Below, piece after piece: positions 35,637 through 43,731 of a DNA stretch of 47,110 nt. The first letter of the stretch is position 1, and every line of letters begins with the position of its first letter. A program made the position numbers and the translations under genes. This DNA comes from Vibrio fluminensis (GTDB lineage: Bacteria; Pseudomonadota; Gammaproteobacteria; Enterobacterales; Vibrionaceae). The notes beneath the pieces were generated by a model. It searched no databases and was not told the origin of the DNA. It was given only the letters and a program-made list of their open reading frames with translations. The stretch spans positions 1-47,110 of the forward strand of contig NZ_JADILO010000033.1 in assembly GCF_015278125.1 (NCBI RefSeq), written 5' to 3'.

Positions 35637-36090
35637 AGGTGGATCCTTTAAGAATTATTATCAAATTAAGCTGAATGTCATGCCAATTCTGAAATTAAGA
35701 ATCCATTCGCCAGAAATGTTGGCTGAAAATCCGTCCTGACTTATGTGCCACATGATACTGGAGCGAATTCATAAAAATAGTAACTGGATCACTATTTGCG
35801 CCAAAGTAATGAAAAATATTTCATTGCTTTGACGTACTTCATCAAGTGGCCCCCGCTTGTTAAGCAGAGTCGAAAACTAGGCATTTTTATTGTTAATATC
35901 ATCCGCTATTTTGGGATGTTTTTTCGGCCGTGATGGACTTTTCCAATCAGTTTTAACTCTATTGATGATGTGATATCTGTCAGTTTTCGTACACTTAAGA
36001 TGAACGGTCACGATTTCTAACATTTCGAATTGGGAAACAGTTGTCGCAATGGTGAGTTAGCGCTAATGTGTGCGTAACAAAGGAGGGCCT
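35637..36090. other. Divergent aspA/fxsA intergenic region
   Basis: A 454-base region that should hold both promoters. CAAAGTAATGAA at 35802-35813 pairs with TTCATTGCTTTG at 35820-35831 (11 of 12, plus one wobble) around an AT loop, a strong small hairpin or operator. TGTGATATCTGTCAGT at 35969-35984 resembles a CRP site (8 of 10 key bases) and lies about 107 bases ahead of fxsA. CRP control of aspA is known in E. coli; the assignment here is tentative. No small gene is visible. Confidence 0.4.
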
Positions 36091-36630
36091 GTGTTTCCTA
36101 TCTTACTTTTACTATTTATCTTAGTACCGATTATTGAAATTGGCCTATTTATCCAAGTGGGCGGGTTTCTTGGTTTATGGCCTACCATTGCGCTGGTGTT
36201 GATCACCGCGTTTGTCGGGGCATCATTAGTGCGCAGTCAAGGTTTGCAAACGTTGATGAATGTGCAAAATCGTCTGCAGCAAGGTGAATTGCCTGCTCAG
36301 CAAATTTTCGAAGGGGTAATGTTAGCCGTTGCGGGTGTATTGCTGCTGACTCCGGGTTTTATGACCGATGCCTTGGGTATGTTAGTGTTGCTGCCTGCGC
36401 CTCGCGCTGTAATTGCTAAGTATCTGATGAGCAAAATGGTGGTGAAATCTGTCGGTGGTGGTTTCCATGGCGGGTTTGGTAACCAAAGTGGATTTGGTGG
36501 TCAAGGTGGTTTCGACCAAGATCCATTTCAGCGTAATCCGTTTGATCAACGTGGTGATAATGGCAATACCTTTGAAGGTGAATATGAGCGTAAAGATGAC
36601 GATGACAATGATCGTCACAAGCTCAACTAA
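36091..36630 (+). CDS. fxsA: FxsA membrane protein
   Basis: A 179-aa inner-membrane protein of the FxsA family, named for suppression of F exclusion of phage T7 when overproduced in E. coli. Three to four hydrophobic segments (1-20, 26-44, 73-105) are followed by a Gly/Phe-rich then charged cytosolic tail (GNTFEGEYERKDDDD), as in the E. coli protein. I start at a GTG directly after AAAGGAGGG; a GTG seven codons upstream would run through this ribosome-binding site. It keeps the aspA-adjacent position. Confidence 0.92.
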   Translation: MFPILLLLFILVPIIEIGLFIQVGGFLGLWPTIALVLITAFVGASLVRSQGLQTLMNVQNRLQQGELPAQQIFEGVMLAVAGVLLLTPGFMTDALGMLVLLPAPRAVIAKYLMSKMVVKSVGGGFHGGFGNQSGFGGQGGFDQDPFQRNPFDQRGDNGNTFEGEYERKDDDDNDRHKLN

Positions 36631-36649
36631 ACTTGGTATTCATTCACAC

Positions 36650-36675
36650 AAAGGGCGCTTCGGCGCCCTTTTATA
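36650..36675 (+). terminator. Terminator after fxsA (UUCG tetraloop)
   Basis: The stem AAGGGCGC / GCGCCCTT is closed by a TTCG loop and followed by TTTATA. It may also terminate the convergent trmL. Confidence 0.88.
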
Positions 36676-36704
36676 TCGAAGCTATATCGAAGTTAAATCG
36701 AAAA
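36672..36704. repeat. Three tandem copies of an 11-base unit
   Basis: TATATCGAAGC, TATATCGAAGT and TAAATCGAAAA follow each other between the fxsA terminator and the trmL stop codon. The period of 11 bases is close to one helical turn. It has no assigned role. Confidence 0.5.
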
Positions 36705-36711
36705 GCTGCGC

Positions 36712-37191
36712 TTATTTCGCACCGTCAAATCCCATCTGGCGCCACGCTTCATACGCGATGATCGCCACTGCATTCGACAAGTTCAGGCTACGCGCATCTG
36801 GCATCATAGGGATGCGAATTCGTTGTTCCATTGGCAAGCCATCGATCACTTCAGCGGGTAATCCGCGTGTTTCTGGACCAAATAGCAACACATCACCCTG
36901 CTGGAATTTTGCATCAACATGGTGGCCAGTTGTTTTGGTCGTACAAGCGAAAATACGGTAATCGCCTTCATGTTCATCACGTAAATAGTCAAGGAATGCT
37001 TGTAGGTTTTTATGACGTTTCACGCGGGCAAGATCGTGGTAATCCAATCCAGCGCGGCGTACTTTTTTCTCTTCTAAATCGAAACCAAGTGGCTCGATTA
37101 GGTGTAGGTTGGCGCCACAGTTGGCACACAGTCGAATAATGTTGCCTGTATTTGGCGCAATTTCCGGTTCGTATAGAGCGATATCAAACAT
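36712..37191 (-). CDS. trmL: tRNA (cytidine(34)-2'-O)-methyltransferase
   Basis: A 159-aa SPOUT-class enzyme that methylates the wobble base of tRNA-Leu isoacceptors. It shows the N-terminal PEIAPNTGNIIRLCAN, the RRAGLDYHD segment and the C-terminal SPOUT knot with LLFGPETRGLP and LNLSNAVAIIAYEAWRQ. I start at MFDIALYEPE, which matches E. coli TrmL (157 aa); a longer frame adds 17 unrelated residues. It is transcribed alone. Confidence 0.94.
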   Translation of the reverse strand: MFDIALYEPEIAPNTGNIIRLCANCGANLHLIEPLGFDLEEKKVRRAGLDYHDLARVKRHKNLQAFLDYLRDEHEGDYRIFACTTKTTGHHVDAKFQQGDVLLFGPETRGLPAEVIDGLPMEQRIRIPMMPDARSLNLSNAVAIIAYEAWRQMGFDGAK

Positions 37192-37314
37192 GGAATCTAT
37201 CGGTATAGTGAAGAAAACTGTATCGAGTATAACAGTATGCAAGGATGTGGGGGATAGATAGGACCAATTTAGCGACGTTAGGCACGCCGCTGATTGAGAC
37301 TATTTGTAAACGGA

Positions 37315-37923
37315 TTAGGCGATAGCTTGGTTATAGTTATCTTCAATTGCGTTCCAGTTGACCACGTTCCACCAAGCATCAATGTATTCTGGGCGACGGT
37401 TTTGGTAGCTGATGTAATAAGCATGTTCCCACACATCTAAAGCAAGGATGGGTTCACCTTGAGCGGAAGCCACATCCATCAGTGGATTGTCTTGGTTGGG
37501 GGTGGAGACAATCTCTAGTTGACCATCTTTGACAATCAACCATACAAAGCCAGAACCAAAGGTATTGACTGCGGCTTGTGCGAATTGCTCTTGAAAGTCG
37601 CTAAAGCTACCGAAGGTTTGGGTAATCGCCTCTGCTAGCTTGCCGCTAGGTTGGCCGCCACCATTCGGTGCCATACAGTTCCAATAAAGGATGTGATTGT
37701 AATAACCACCTCCATTATTGCGCACAGCCGGTGAGAGCTTAGAGATATTCGCGAAGATATCTTCTAGTTTGGTGGCTTCAAGATCGCTACCTGCGATAGC
37801 GGCAACAAATTTATCGTAATAGGTACGGTGGTGTTTGCTGTAATGAACTTCCATTGTTTTAGCGTCGATGTATGGCTCTAATGAGTCATAAGCATAAGGA
37901 AGCTCCGGAAATAAATGTGACAT
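37315..37923 (-). CDS. sodA: Superoxide dismutase, manganese type
   Basis: A 202-aa cytosolic enzyme dismutating superoxide. Metal ligands are H27, H77, D163 and H167 (DVWEH). Metal preference follows residue markers: Gln at 144 (STPNQD), with Gly rather than Gln near H77 (GGGYYNH), is the manganese pattern; iron enzymes have the Gln on the other side. A Fur box upstream fits sodA regulation. The leader forms a 10-bp hairpin overlapping the ribosome-binding site. Confidence 0.94.
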   Translation of the reverse strand: MSHLFPELPYAYDSLEPYIDAKTMEVHYSKHHRTYYDKFVAAIAGSDLEATKLEDIFANISKLSPAVRNNGGGYYNHILYWNCMAPNGGGQPSGKLAEAITQTFGSFSDFQEQFAQAAVNTFGSGFVWLIVKDGQLEIVSTPNQDNPLMDVASAQGEPILALDVWEHAYYISYQNRRPEYIDAWWNVVNWNAIEDNYNQAIA

Positions 37924-37952
37924 AGTAAATCCTCCTTGTTGAAGGATTTACT
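37924..37952 (-). promoter_or_regulatory. Hairpin over the sodA ribosome-binding site
   Basis: In the sodA mRNA, AGTAAATCCT and AGGATTTACT form a perfect 10-bp stem around the loop TCAACAAGG. The Shine-Dalgarno AAGGAGG lies half in the loop and half in the 3' arm, and the ATG follows the stem with no gap. The geometry predicts translational control (structure, temperature, protein or sRNA dependent). Confidence 0.7.
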
Positions 37953-37958
37953 TTAAAT

Positions 37959-37977
37959 GATAATGAGATCGATTATC
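37959..37977 (-). promoter_or_regulatory. Fur box upstream of sodA
   Basis: The 19-base GATAATGAGATCGATTATC matches the Fur consensus GATAATGATAATCATTATC at 15 positions, with both outer arms perfect. It lies 36 bases before the sodA ATG, in the expected promoter. Iron-dependent repression of manganese SOD by Fur is known in enterobacteria. Confidence 0.82.
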
Positions 37978-38014
37978 AACTGTACTTTTGTAAGGGTATT
38001 GAATTAATCACCAT

Positions 38015-39439
38015 TTATTCAACCAATAATGGTAAATATATCGTCACTCGTAAGCCTCCTAACGGGCTGCGGGTTGCTTCAATATTACCACTATGCTGAC
38101 GAACGGCGGTTTGAGTAATCGCTAGTCCTAATCCAGTCCCACCACTGACTCGATCCCGTGCGGTCGATACCCGGTAGAACGGACGGAAAATGGCTTCTAA
38201 TTCTTGCTCCGGTACACCTTCGCCATTGTCATCGACATGGACGATGACTTGTTCTCGATCGGCGAAAATTGATACTTCGATTTGATCTTTACCATAATGG
38301 ATCGCGTTGCGCACAATATTATCTAGCGCACTCATTAATAGCTTGGGTTTGCCCGAAATGGTTCGCTCAGGAATTGGTGAGTAGGTCAGCGTTTTACTCA
38401 TCTGTTCCGCTTCAAATTGCGCATCACTTAATATGGCTTCCCATAAGCTGGAAAGTGGTTGTGGCTCTCTATCGGTATGACTATCCAATTGTGTGCGTGA
38501 AAGCTCTAGAAGTTCAGAGATCATTTGCTCTAGGCGCTGCGCTTCAGTGTCAATTCGAGCAAGTTCAGGGCTTTCACCTTGTTTGCGAGCAGCGAGTGCG
38601 GTAGCCATGCGTAAGCGGGTCAATGGCGAACGTAACTCATGGGAGATATCCGATAACAAGCGCTGCTGACCTGAAATCATCTGATTAACGTCTTGCACCA
38701 TTTGGTTAAATGCCGTCCCCGCTTGACGAAACTCTGAGGTGCCTTTTTCCAAACTTGGATCGGCTATGAATTCACCTTTTGCCACTCGTTTTGCCGCGCG
38801 TTCTAGTTTACGAGCTGGTTGGCTTAATGCCCAAGCAAGCCATAACAAAAATGGGGTGCTCACTAGCATTACAGTCAGTAGCAGTTGCAGTGGATGGTCA
38901 AATAGTCGCAGTAAAAATGGTGGCGGCTCATCCCACTTGAATGAAATGTACATATGCAATGGCTGATTCGCTAGGGTGACAGGGACTGGGCCTGCGACCA
39001 TAAAGCGACCATATAGGCGCTGTTTCGGTTGCTCAGGTGACTCGATGGTTGAGATTAGGTTCTGTAGAGCGCGAATTTTGAAGTCATGTTGCTTTTGAAT
39101 ACTGACGATATTGCCATCGAGATCGGTGAGAAAGTAGAGTGGTTTTGGCGTTCGAGAACGAGATTTAGCATCACGTGAATCTGACTTCGAGTGATAAGGG
39201 GCAGGGCGATCCGCCTCTATTTTGCGCAGTAGTCGTTTGAAGTTGGTTTCACCTTGATAGCGTTTTTCCACCGATGCTGCGAAAAGTTGCATCTGTTTGT
39301 AGTTTTCGGCCGGAATGGCATGAGGCTTTCGTGGGTCAAGATGTGGTAGCGCCAGTACGGCAATCACTACCAAAAGCATGGTGAGCCAGAAAATGGCAAA
39401 GATTCGCCCATACAGGCTGGTGAAACGCGGAAAGCGCAT
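38015..39439 (-). CDS. cpxA: Envelope-stress sensor kinase CpxA
   Basis: A 474-aa membrane histidine kinase of the Cpx envelope-stress system. TM1 is at about 12-30, the periplasmic sensor to about 180, TM2 at about 185-205, then HAMP. The phospho-accepting H267 is in DISHELRSPLTRLR, and ATP-binding motifs NIVRNAIHYG, DNGEGVP and GGTGLGLAI follow. The start ATG overlaps the cpxR stop as TAATG, so the pair is translationally coupled. Confidence 0.95.
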   Translation of the reverse strand: MRFPRFTSLYGRIFAIFWLTMLLVVIAVLALPHLDPRKPHAIPAENYKQMQLFAASVEKRYQGETNFKRLLRKIEADRPAPYHSKSDSRDAKSRSRTPKPLYFLTDLDGNIVSIQKQHDFKIRALQNLISTIESPEQPKQRLYGRFMVAGPVPVTLANQPLHMYISFKWDEPPPFLLRLFDHPLQLLLTVMLVSTPFLLWLAWALSQPARKLERAAKRVAKGEFIADPSLEKGTSEFRQAGTAFNQMVQDVNQMISGQQRLLSDISHELRSPLTRLRMATALAARKQGESPELARIDTEAQRLEQMISELLELSRTQLDSHTDREPQPLSSLWEAILSDAQFEAEQMSKTLTYSPIPERTISGKPKLLMSALDNIVRNAIHYGKDQIEVSIFADREQVIVHVDDNGEGVPEQELEAIFRPFYRVSTARDRVSGGTGLGLAITQTAVRQHSGNIEATRSPLGGLRVTIYLPLLVE

Positions 39440-40122
39440 TAATCTTCCTCCACTAATAAATAACCACGACCACGTAGAGTTTTAATTCGCGGTTTACCAT
39501 CAGTGCGCTCAGGCAGCTTCTTACGCAGATTAGACACGTGCATATCAATCGCGCGGTCAAAGGCTGCGAGGCGCTTGCCGAGCACGTCTAAACTGAGTTC
39601 TTCTTTTGTTACTGTCGCACCAGGGTGTGCGATAAAGTGACTTAATAGAGCGAACTCAGTCGTCGTTAAATCAATCAGTTGCTCTTGGCAGTATGCTTCC
39701 TGCTTGCCTGGATAGACTTTGATGTCTTGATACTCAAGGCAATCGCTTGATTTGCTGTTGGTATTCTGTGTGCGACGTAAAATAGCGCGAATGCGCGCAA
39801 GCAGCTCTCTATCGCTAAATGGTTTGGGTAAGTAATCATCTGCGCCGAGCTCTAAACCGATAACGCGATCAATCTCTTCCCCTTTGGCGGTAAGCATTAA
39901 AACTGGGGTCTCCCATTTTTCACGGATGCGCTTGAGGGTTTCTGTGCCATTGAGTTTCGGCATCATCACATCCAGTAGAATCAGATCGATCTCTTTGGTG
40001 AGTGTCGCTAAGCCAGCTTCACCGTCATTGGCTTCAGAAACAGTGAAACCTTCAAAGCTAAGAACTTCTTTGAGAAGACTGGTTAATTCAGTATCGTCAT
40101 CAATCAGTAAGATATGCGCCAT
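39439..40122 (-). CDS. cpxR: Envelope-stress response regulator CpxR
   Basis: A 227-aa OmpR-type regulator. The receiver has D8-D10 acidic pocket residues, phosphoacceptor D51 in LLDVMMPKLNG and K-containing motif LPKPF. The winged-helix DNA-binding domain spans about 130-227 and ends TLRGRGYLLVEED. It is the first gene of cpxRA and divergent from cpxP across a CpxR-box region, so it is likely autoregulated. Confidence 0.97.
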   Translation of the reverse strand: MAHILLIDDDTELTSLLKEVLSFEGFTVSEANDGEAGLATLTKEIDLILLDVMMPKLNGTETLKRIREKWETPVLMLTAKGEEIDRVIGLELGADDYLPKPFSDRELLARIRAILRRTQNTNSKSSDCLEYQDIKVYPGKQEAYCQEQLIDLTTTEFALLSHFIAHPGATVTKEELSLDVLGKRLAAFDRAIDMHVSNLRKKLPERTDGKPRIKTLRGRGYLLVEED

Positions 40123-40186
40123 TACGTTGCCCTTAATATAAGCGTTACCTTGATTATATTACTGATTATTGCCGTTAAGCATTAGC

Positions 40187-40214
40187 GTAAATTTTGCTCT
40201 TTACGTATCTTTAC
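40187..40214 (-). promoter_or_regulatory. CpxR box cluster between cpxR and cpxP
   Basis: On the reverse strand GTAAA-GATAC-GTAAA (40214-40200) is an exact match to the CpxR consensus GTAAA-N5-GTAAA. A third GTAAA half-site on the forward strand lies at 40187-40191. The cluster sits between the divergent cpxR and cpxP starts, about 90 bases ahead of cpxP. Confidence 0.85.
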
Positions 40215-40305
40215 GCTCTCTAGACGCCAATTTACCTCCAGAGATCTATTCTATGTTCAAGCGCTGCAATCGCAGCCTCACTAACACACTTAAAGGGTAT
40301 AGATT

Positions 40306-40794
40306 ATGAAAGCTGTTAAGAAAATTGTATTGGCTGCGGCGGTTGTTCCAATGGTATTTGCATCAGCAAGCGCATTGGCATTTGGCGGTAAAGGCGAGCA
40401 TAAAGGTGGTCTTTGTCAAGGTGGCATGGATCGCGGCATCATGAAGCAACTGGACTTAACCGATGCGCAAAAAGATCAGCTAAAAGAGTTGCGTGAAGCA
40501 AACAAAGCGCAGATGAAAGAGCACTATCAAGCGAACTTTGAAGCGCGTAAAGCAGAGCGTCAAGCTCATCACGAGAAAGTGCAGCAATTGGTATTGGCGG
40601 ATAACTTCGATCAAGCGGCTGCCAATGACTTGGCGAAGCAAATGGTTGAGCAGCAAACTGAGCGTAAAGTTAAAATGCTAGAGAAGCAGCACCAAATGCT
40701 AAGTGTTTTGACGCCAGAGCAAAAAGCGAAGTTTGTTGAACTGAGCAAAGAGCGCATGGACAAATGTGGTGAAAAGCGTAAACACCGCAGCTAG
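40306..40794 (+). CDS. cpxP: Periplasmic CpxP/Spy-family protein
   Basis: A 162-aa periplasmic protein with a signal peptide ending near ASALA. It is rich in charged alpha helix and has both LTxxQ motifs of the family (LTDAQ, LTPEQ), which define CpxP and Spy chaperones. CpxP inhibits CpxA and helps degrade misfolded envelope proteins in E. coli. It is divergent from cpxRA over CpxR boxes, which supports CpxP rather than Spy. Confidence 0.92.
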   Translation: MKAVKKIVLAAAVVPMVFASASALAFGGKGEHKGGLCQGGMDRGIMKQLDLTDAQKDQLKELREANKAQMKEHYQANFEARKAERQAHHEKVQQLVLADNFDQAAANDLAKQMVEQQTERKVKMLEKQHQMLSVLTPEQKAKFVELSKERMDKCGEKRKHRS

Positions 40795-40812
40795 TTAAAT
40801 TAGAGATGATCC

Positions 40813-40846
40813 CAAGGCAGCCAAATGGCTGCCTTGTTGCTTTTTG
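40813..40846 (+). terminator. cpxP terminator
   Basis: The 10-bp perfect stem CAAGGCAGCC / GGCTGCCTTG with an AAAT loop is followed by TTGCTTTTT. Confidence 0.85.
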
Positions 40847-40893
40847 ACTAAGCTGGTTATAATTGCGGCATCACAAATGATGAAAAAACAACG

Positions 40894-41802
40894 ATGAAAC
40901 AAGATTACGCAAAGCTTGTCACTATGGCGGCATGGGCTGCGACCCTAGTCGCGACTTTTCTATTAATTATTAAACTAGTGGTTTGGTGGGTCACAGGATC
41001 GGTGAGTTTACTTGCTTCACTGATTGATTCTATGCTCGATATTGCGGCATCAGTCGTTAACTTAGTGGTGATTCGCTTTTCGTTGCAACCGGCAGACAAA
41101 GAGCACCGATTTGGTCATGGCAAAGCGGAGTCGCTTGCCGCGTTAGCACAGGCTATGTTTATCTCGGGCTCCGCAGTATTTTTGATCCTTAACGGTATTG
41201 AGCGCTTCTTTAGACCACAAGACTTACAGTCACCCGAGCTCGGGGTTTATGTGAGTTTGTTTGCCATCTTGGTCACTTTTGCTTTGGTGCGTTTCCAAAA
41301 GAGCGTCGTGCGCAAAACGGGTAGCCAAGCCATTGCGGCAGATTCCCTCCATTATCAAACGGACCTTTATATGAATGCGGCGATTATGTTGGCGTTGGGG
41401 TTAAGTTGGGCGGGTCTTGGGCAGGCGGATGCCGTATTTGCTGTGGGTATTGGCATCTATATTTTGTATAGCGCGTTCAAAATGGTACTTGAGGCGATTC
41501 AAACTTTGCTTGACCGCCAACTCCCGGAGGAAGAGCTTCTGAAAATAAAACAGGTCTGCTTACAAGTTGAAGGGGTGCTTGGGGTGCATCAGTTACGAAC
41601 TCGTATGTCAGGTCCGGTGCGGTTTATCCAGCTTCATCTCGAATTGGAAGATGAATTAAAATTAATAGAAGCGCATCGTATTTCTGATCAGGTTGAACTA
41701 AGTTTACTGGCAGCCTTTCCCCAAGCGGATATCCTAATACATCAAGACCCGTACTCAGTTGTACATACTTCTGAGCGGCTACAAAAGTCCGCAGATTGGT
41801 AA
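40894..41802 (+). CDS. fieF: Cation-efflux pump FieF
   Basis: A 302-aa CDF-family antiporter exporting ferrous iron and zinc. Six transmembrane segments come before a cytosolic C-terminal domain. The transport-site residues appear in SLIDSMLDIAAS (D45 and D49 equivalents) and ADSLHYQTDLYMN (H and D of TM5), and the RFGHGKAESLAAL loop is typical. It lies between cpxP and pfkA, as in E. coli. Confidence 0.95.
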   Translation: MKQDYAKLVTMAAWAATLVATFLLIIKLVVWWVTGSVSLLASLIDSMLDIAASVVNLVVIRFSLQPADKEHRFGHGKAESLAALAQAMFISGSAVFLILNGIERFFRPQDLQSPELGVYVSLFAILVTFALVRFQKSVVRKTGSQAIAADSLHYQTDLYMNAAIMLALGLSWAGLGQADAVFAVGIGIYILYSAFKMVLEAIQTLLDRQLPEEELLKIKQVCLQVEGVLGVHQLRTRMSGPVRFIQLHLELEDELKLIEAHRISDQVELSLLAAFPQADILIHQDPYSVVHTSERLQKSADW

Positions 41803-42073
41803 CAAAACAGAGGTTGGATTGCGCAAGTTAATTGACTATCTTTTCAACGATACGACAAATAAACGTGATACTGATATGTATCAACAAAGTTAACGAGTAA
41901 AACTGTAATACTCTTACATAAGTAGAAAACTTACATAATTTCGTGCAAATAAAAGTAGTATTCCTTACAAGGCAAGGTAACATATTGCACAACTAAAGAA
42001 TCTGGTTAGCGGCTTGTTTTGAAAGCCTCTAACGTAAAAATTGAAACAAGATTCCCAAAAATCGAGGGTGAGC

Positions 42074-43036
42074 ATGATTAAAAAGATCGGTGTTTTAACG
42101 AGTGGTGGTGATGCACCTGGTATGAACGCAGCTATCCGTGGCGTAGTACGTACCGCGTTATCTGAAGGTTTGGAAGTTTACGGCGTTCAAGATGGTTACT
42201 TAGGTCTATACGAAGACCGCATCGTGAAACTAGACCGCTCTAGCGTGTCTGATGTGATCAACAAAGGTGGTACTTTCCTAGGTTCTGCACGTTTCCCTGA
42301 ATTTAGAGACGTAGAAGTTCGTGAAAAAGCGATCGAAAACCTGAAGAAACACGATATTGATGCACTGGTTGTTATCGGTGGTGACGGTTCTTACATGGGT
42401 GCGAAAAAGCTCACTGAAATGGGCTACCCATGTATTGGTCTACCAGGCACAATCGATAACGATATCGCAGGTACTGATTACACTATCGGTTACCTAACGG
42501 CGCTAAACACCGTTATTGATGCAATCGACCGTCTTCGTGATACATCATCATCTCACCAACGTATTTCTATCGTTGAAATCATGGGCCGTCACTGTGGCGA
42601 CCTAACGCTAATGTCTGCGATTGCTGGTGGTTGTGAGTACATCATTACTCCTGAAACCGGCCTAGATAAAGAGAAGCTAATTGGTAATATCCAAGACGGC
42701 ATCGAAAAAGGCAAAAAGCACGCAATCATCGCTCTAACTGAATTAATGATGGATGCGAATGAACTGGCGAAAGAGATTGAATCGGCAACGGGTCGTGAAA
42801 CTCGCGCAACCGTTCTAGGTCACATTCAACGTGGTGGTCGTCCAACTGCATTTGACCGTGTTCTTGCATCTCGTATGGGTAACTACGCAGTTCATCTACT
42901 ACAAGAAGGTCATGGTGGTCGTTGTGTTGGTATCGTTAAAGAACAGCTTGTTCACCACGATATCATTGATGCGATCGAGAACATGAAGCGTCCAGTACGT
43001 AACGATCTATACAAAGTTGCTGAAGAACTATTCTAA
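42074..43036 (+). CDS. pfkA: ATP-dependent 6-phosphofructokinase
   Basis: A 320-aa glycolytic enzyme. It shows the ATP-binding GVLTSGGDAPGMNAAIRG, the catalytic PGTIDNDIAGTDYTIGY with the base Asp, and the allosteric-type MGRHCGDL. I start at the ATG of MIKKIGV, the family N-terminus, which has GAGGGTGAG upstream; a frame 11 codons longer is rejected. Codon use is strongly biased. The gap from fieF is 271 bases and contains no other gene. Confidence 0.97.
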   Translation: MIKKIGVLTSGGDAPGMNAAIRGVVRTALSEGLEVYGVQDGYLGLYEDRIVKLDRSSVSDVINKGGTFLGSARFPEFRDVEVREKAIENLKKHDIDALVVIGGDGSYMGAKKLTEMGYPCIGLPGTIDNDIAGTDYTIGYLTALNTVIDAIDRLRDTSSSHQRISIVEIMGRHCGDLTLMSAIAGGCEYIITPETGLDKEKLIGNIQDGIEKGKKHAIIALTELMMDANELAKEIESATGRETRATVLGHIQRGGRPTAFDRVLASRMGNYAVHLLQEGHGGRCVGIVKEQLVHHDIIDAIENMKRPVRNDLYKVAEELF

Positions 43037-43053
43037 GCCGCTTTGATTGATAT

Positions 43054-43087
43054 AAAAAAACCACCGCTTGAGGTGGTTTTTTTATAT
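43054..43087 (+). terminator. pfkA terminator
   Basis: The stem AAAACCACC / GGTGGTTTT is flanked by seven A on one side and seven T on the other. Confidence 0.92.
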
Positions 43088-43147
43088 CTGAGACTTACCA
43101 ATCACATTTGCCGGTTTACTTACTCTCGATCGATTTAGTTGATAGCG

Positions 43148-43648
43148 CTAGCAACCGCTAGTGGTAAATTCAAAGTGTGGTGGTTCAGTGTCGCTGGCTT
43201 CAAAGTAGGTGAAGTAGCACTGTTCACTGGACGATTTACGAGATTTTGGCATAAAACGTATCCAACCATCCTCATTCCCTCCCGGATTATGGAAGTACCA
43301 TTCGCTCGGAATGTTTGCATCATGCTCACCATCGACAAAGGTTGTTTGAATCAGCTTCGCCCAAGTATCACTAGCGATAGCCGCAGGATAACCGTAAGCG
43401 AGTGTGATTTCTTCACCTTCAATCGTCATCTCTGCATGGCTGACGCTGCCATATCCTTCTCGTATTGCAATTGGGTGCACCATATCAGCGGCACTTTGCA
43501 TGCCCGCTTTTAACCCTTGTAGTGCGGAGATACGGGCATCCGTCTGTAGATTGACCATGCGAGGTAAAGCTGTGACAGCCAATATGCCAAGAACGACAAT
43601 CACGATAACAAGTTCGATAAGGGTGAAACCAATTGATCTTTTAAGCAT
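43148..43648 (-). CDS. Orphan type IV pilin/pseudopilin-like protein
   Basis: A 166-aa prepilin. The leader MLKRSIG is cut before F8 in the class III signal GFTLIELVIVIVVLGILA; the essential glutamate is E12 (position 5 of the mature protein). A hydrophobic N-terminal helix is followed by a globular domain with C144 and C166, a likely disulfide loop of the MshA/PilA kind. No other pilus gene lies nearby, so it must use a pilus or type II secretion machine encoded elsewhere. A minor pilin or pseudopilin is most likely. Confidence 0.85.
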   Translation of the reverse strand: MLKRSIGFTLIELVIVIVVLGILAVTALPRMVNLQTDARISALQGLKAGMQSAADMVHPIAIREGYGSVSHAEMTIEGEEITLAYGYPAAIASDTWAKLIQTTFVDGEHDANIPSEWYFHNPGGNEDGWIRFMPKSRKSSSEQCYFTYFEASDTEPPHFEFTTSGC

Positions 43649-43731
43649 GGTTAGTTTTATGATGGATAGTAAACAGGCTGTAGTATTGTAACAACATCTG
43701 CTGCCCGTTTACTGTGCGCGTGGTGTGAAAA

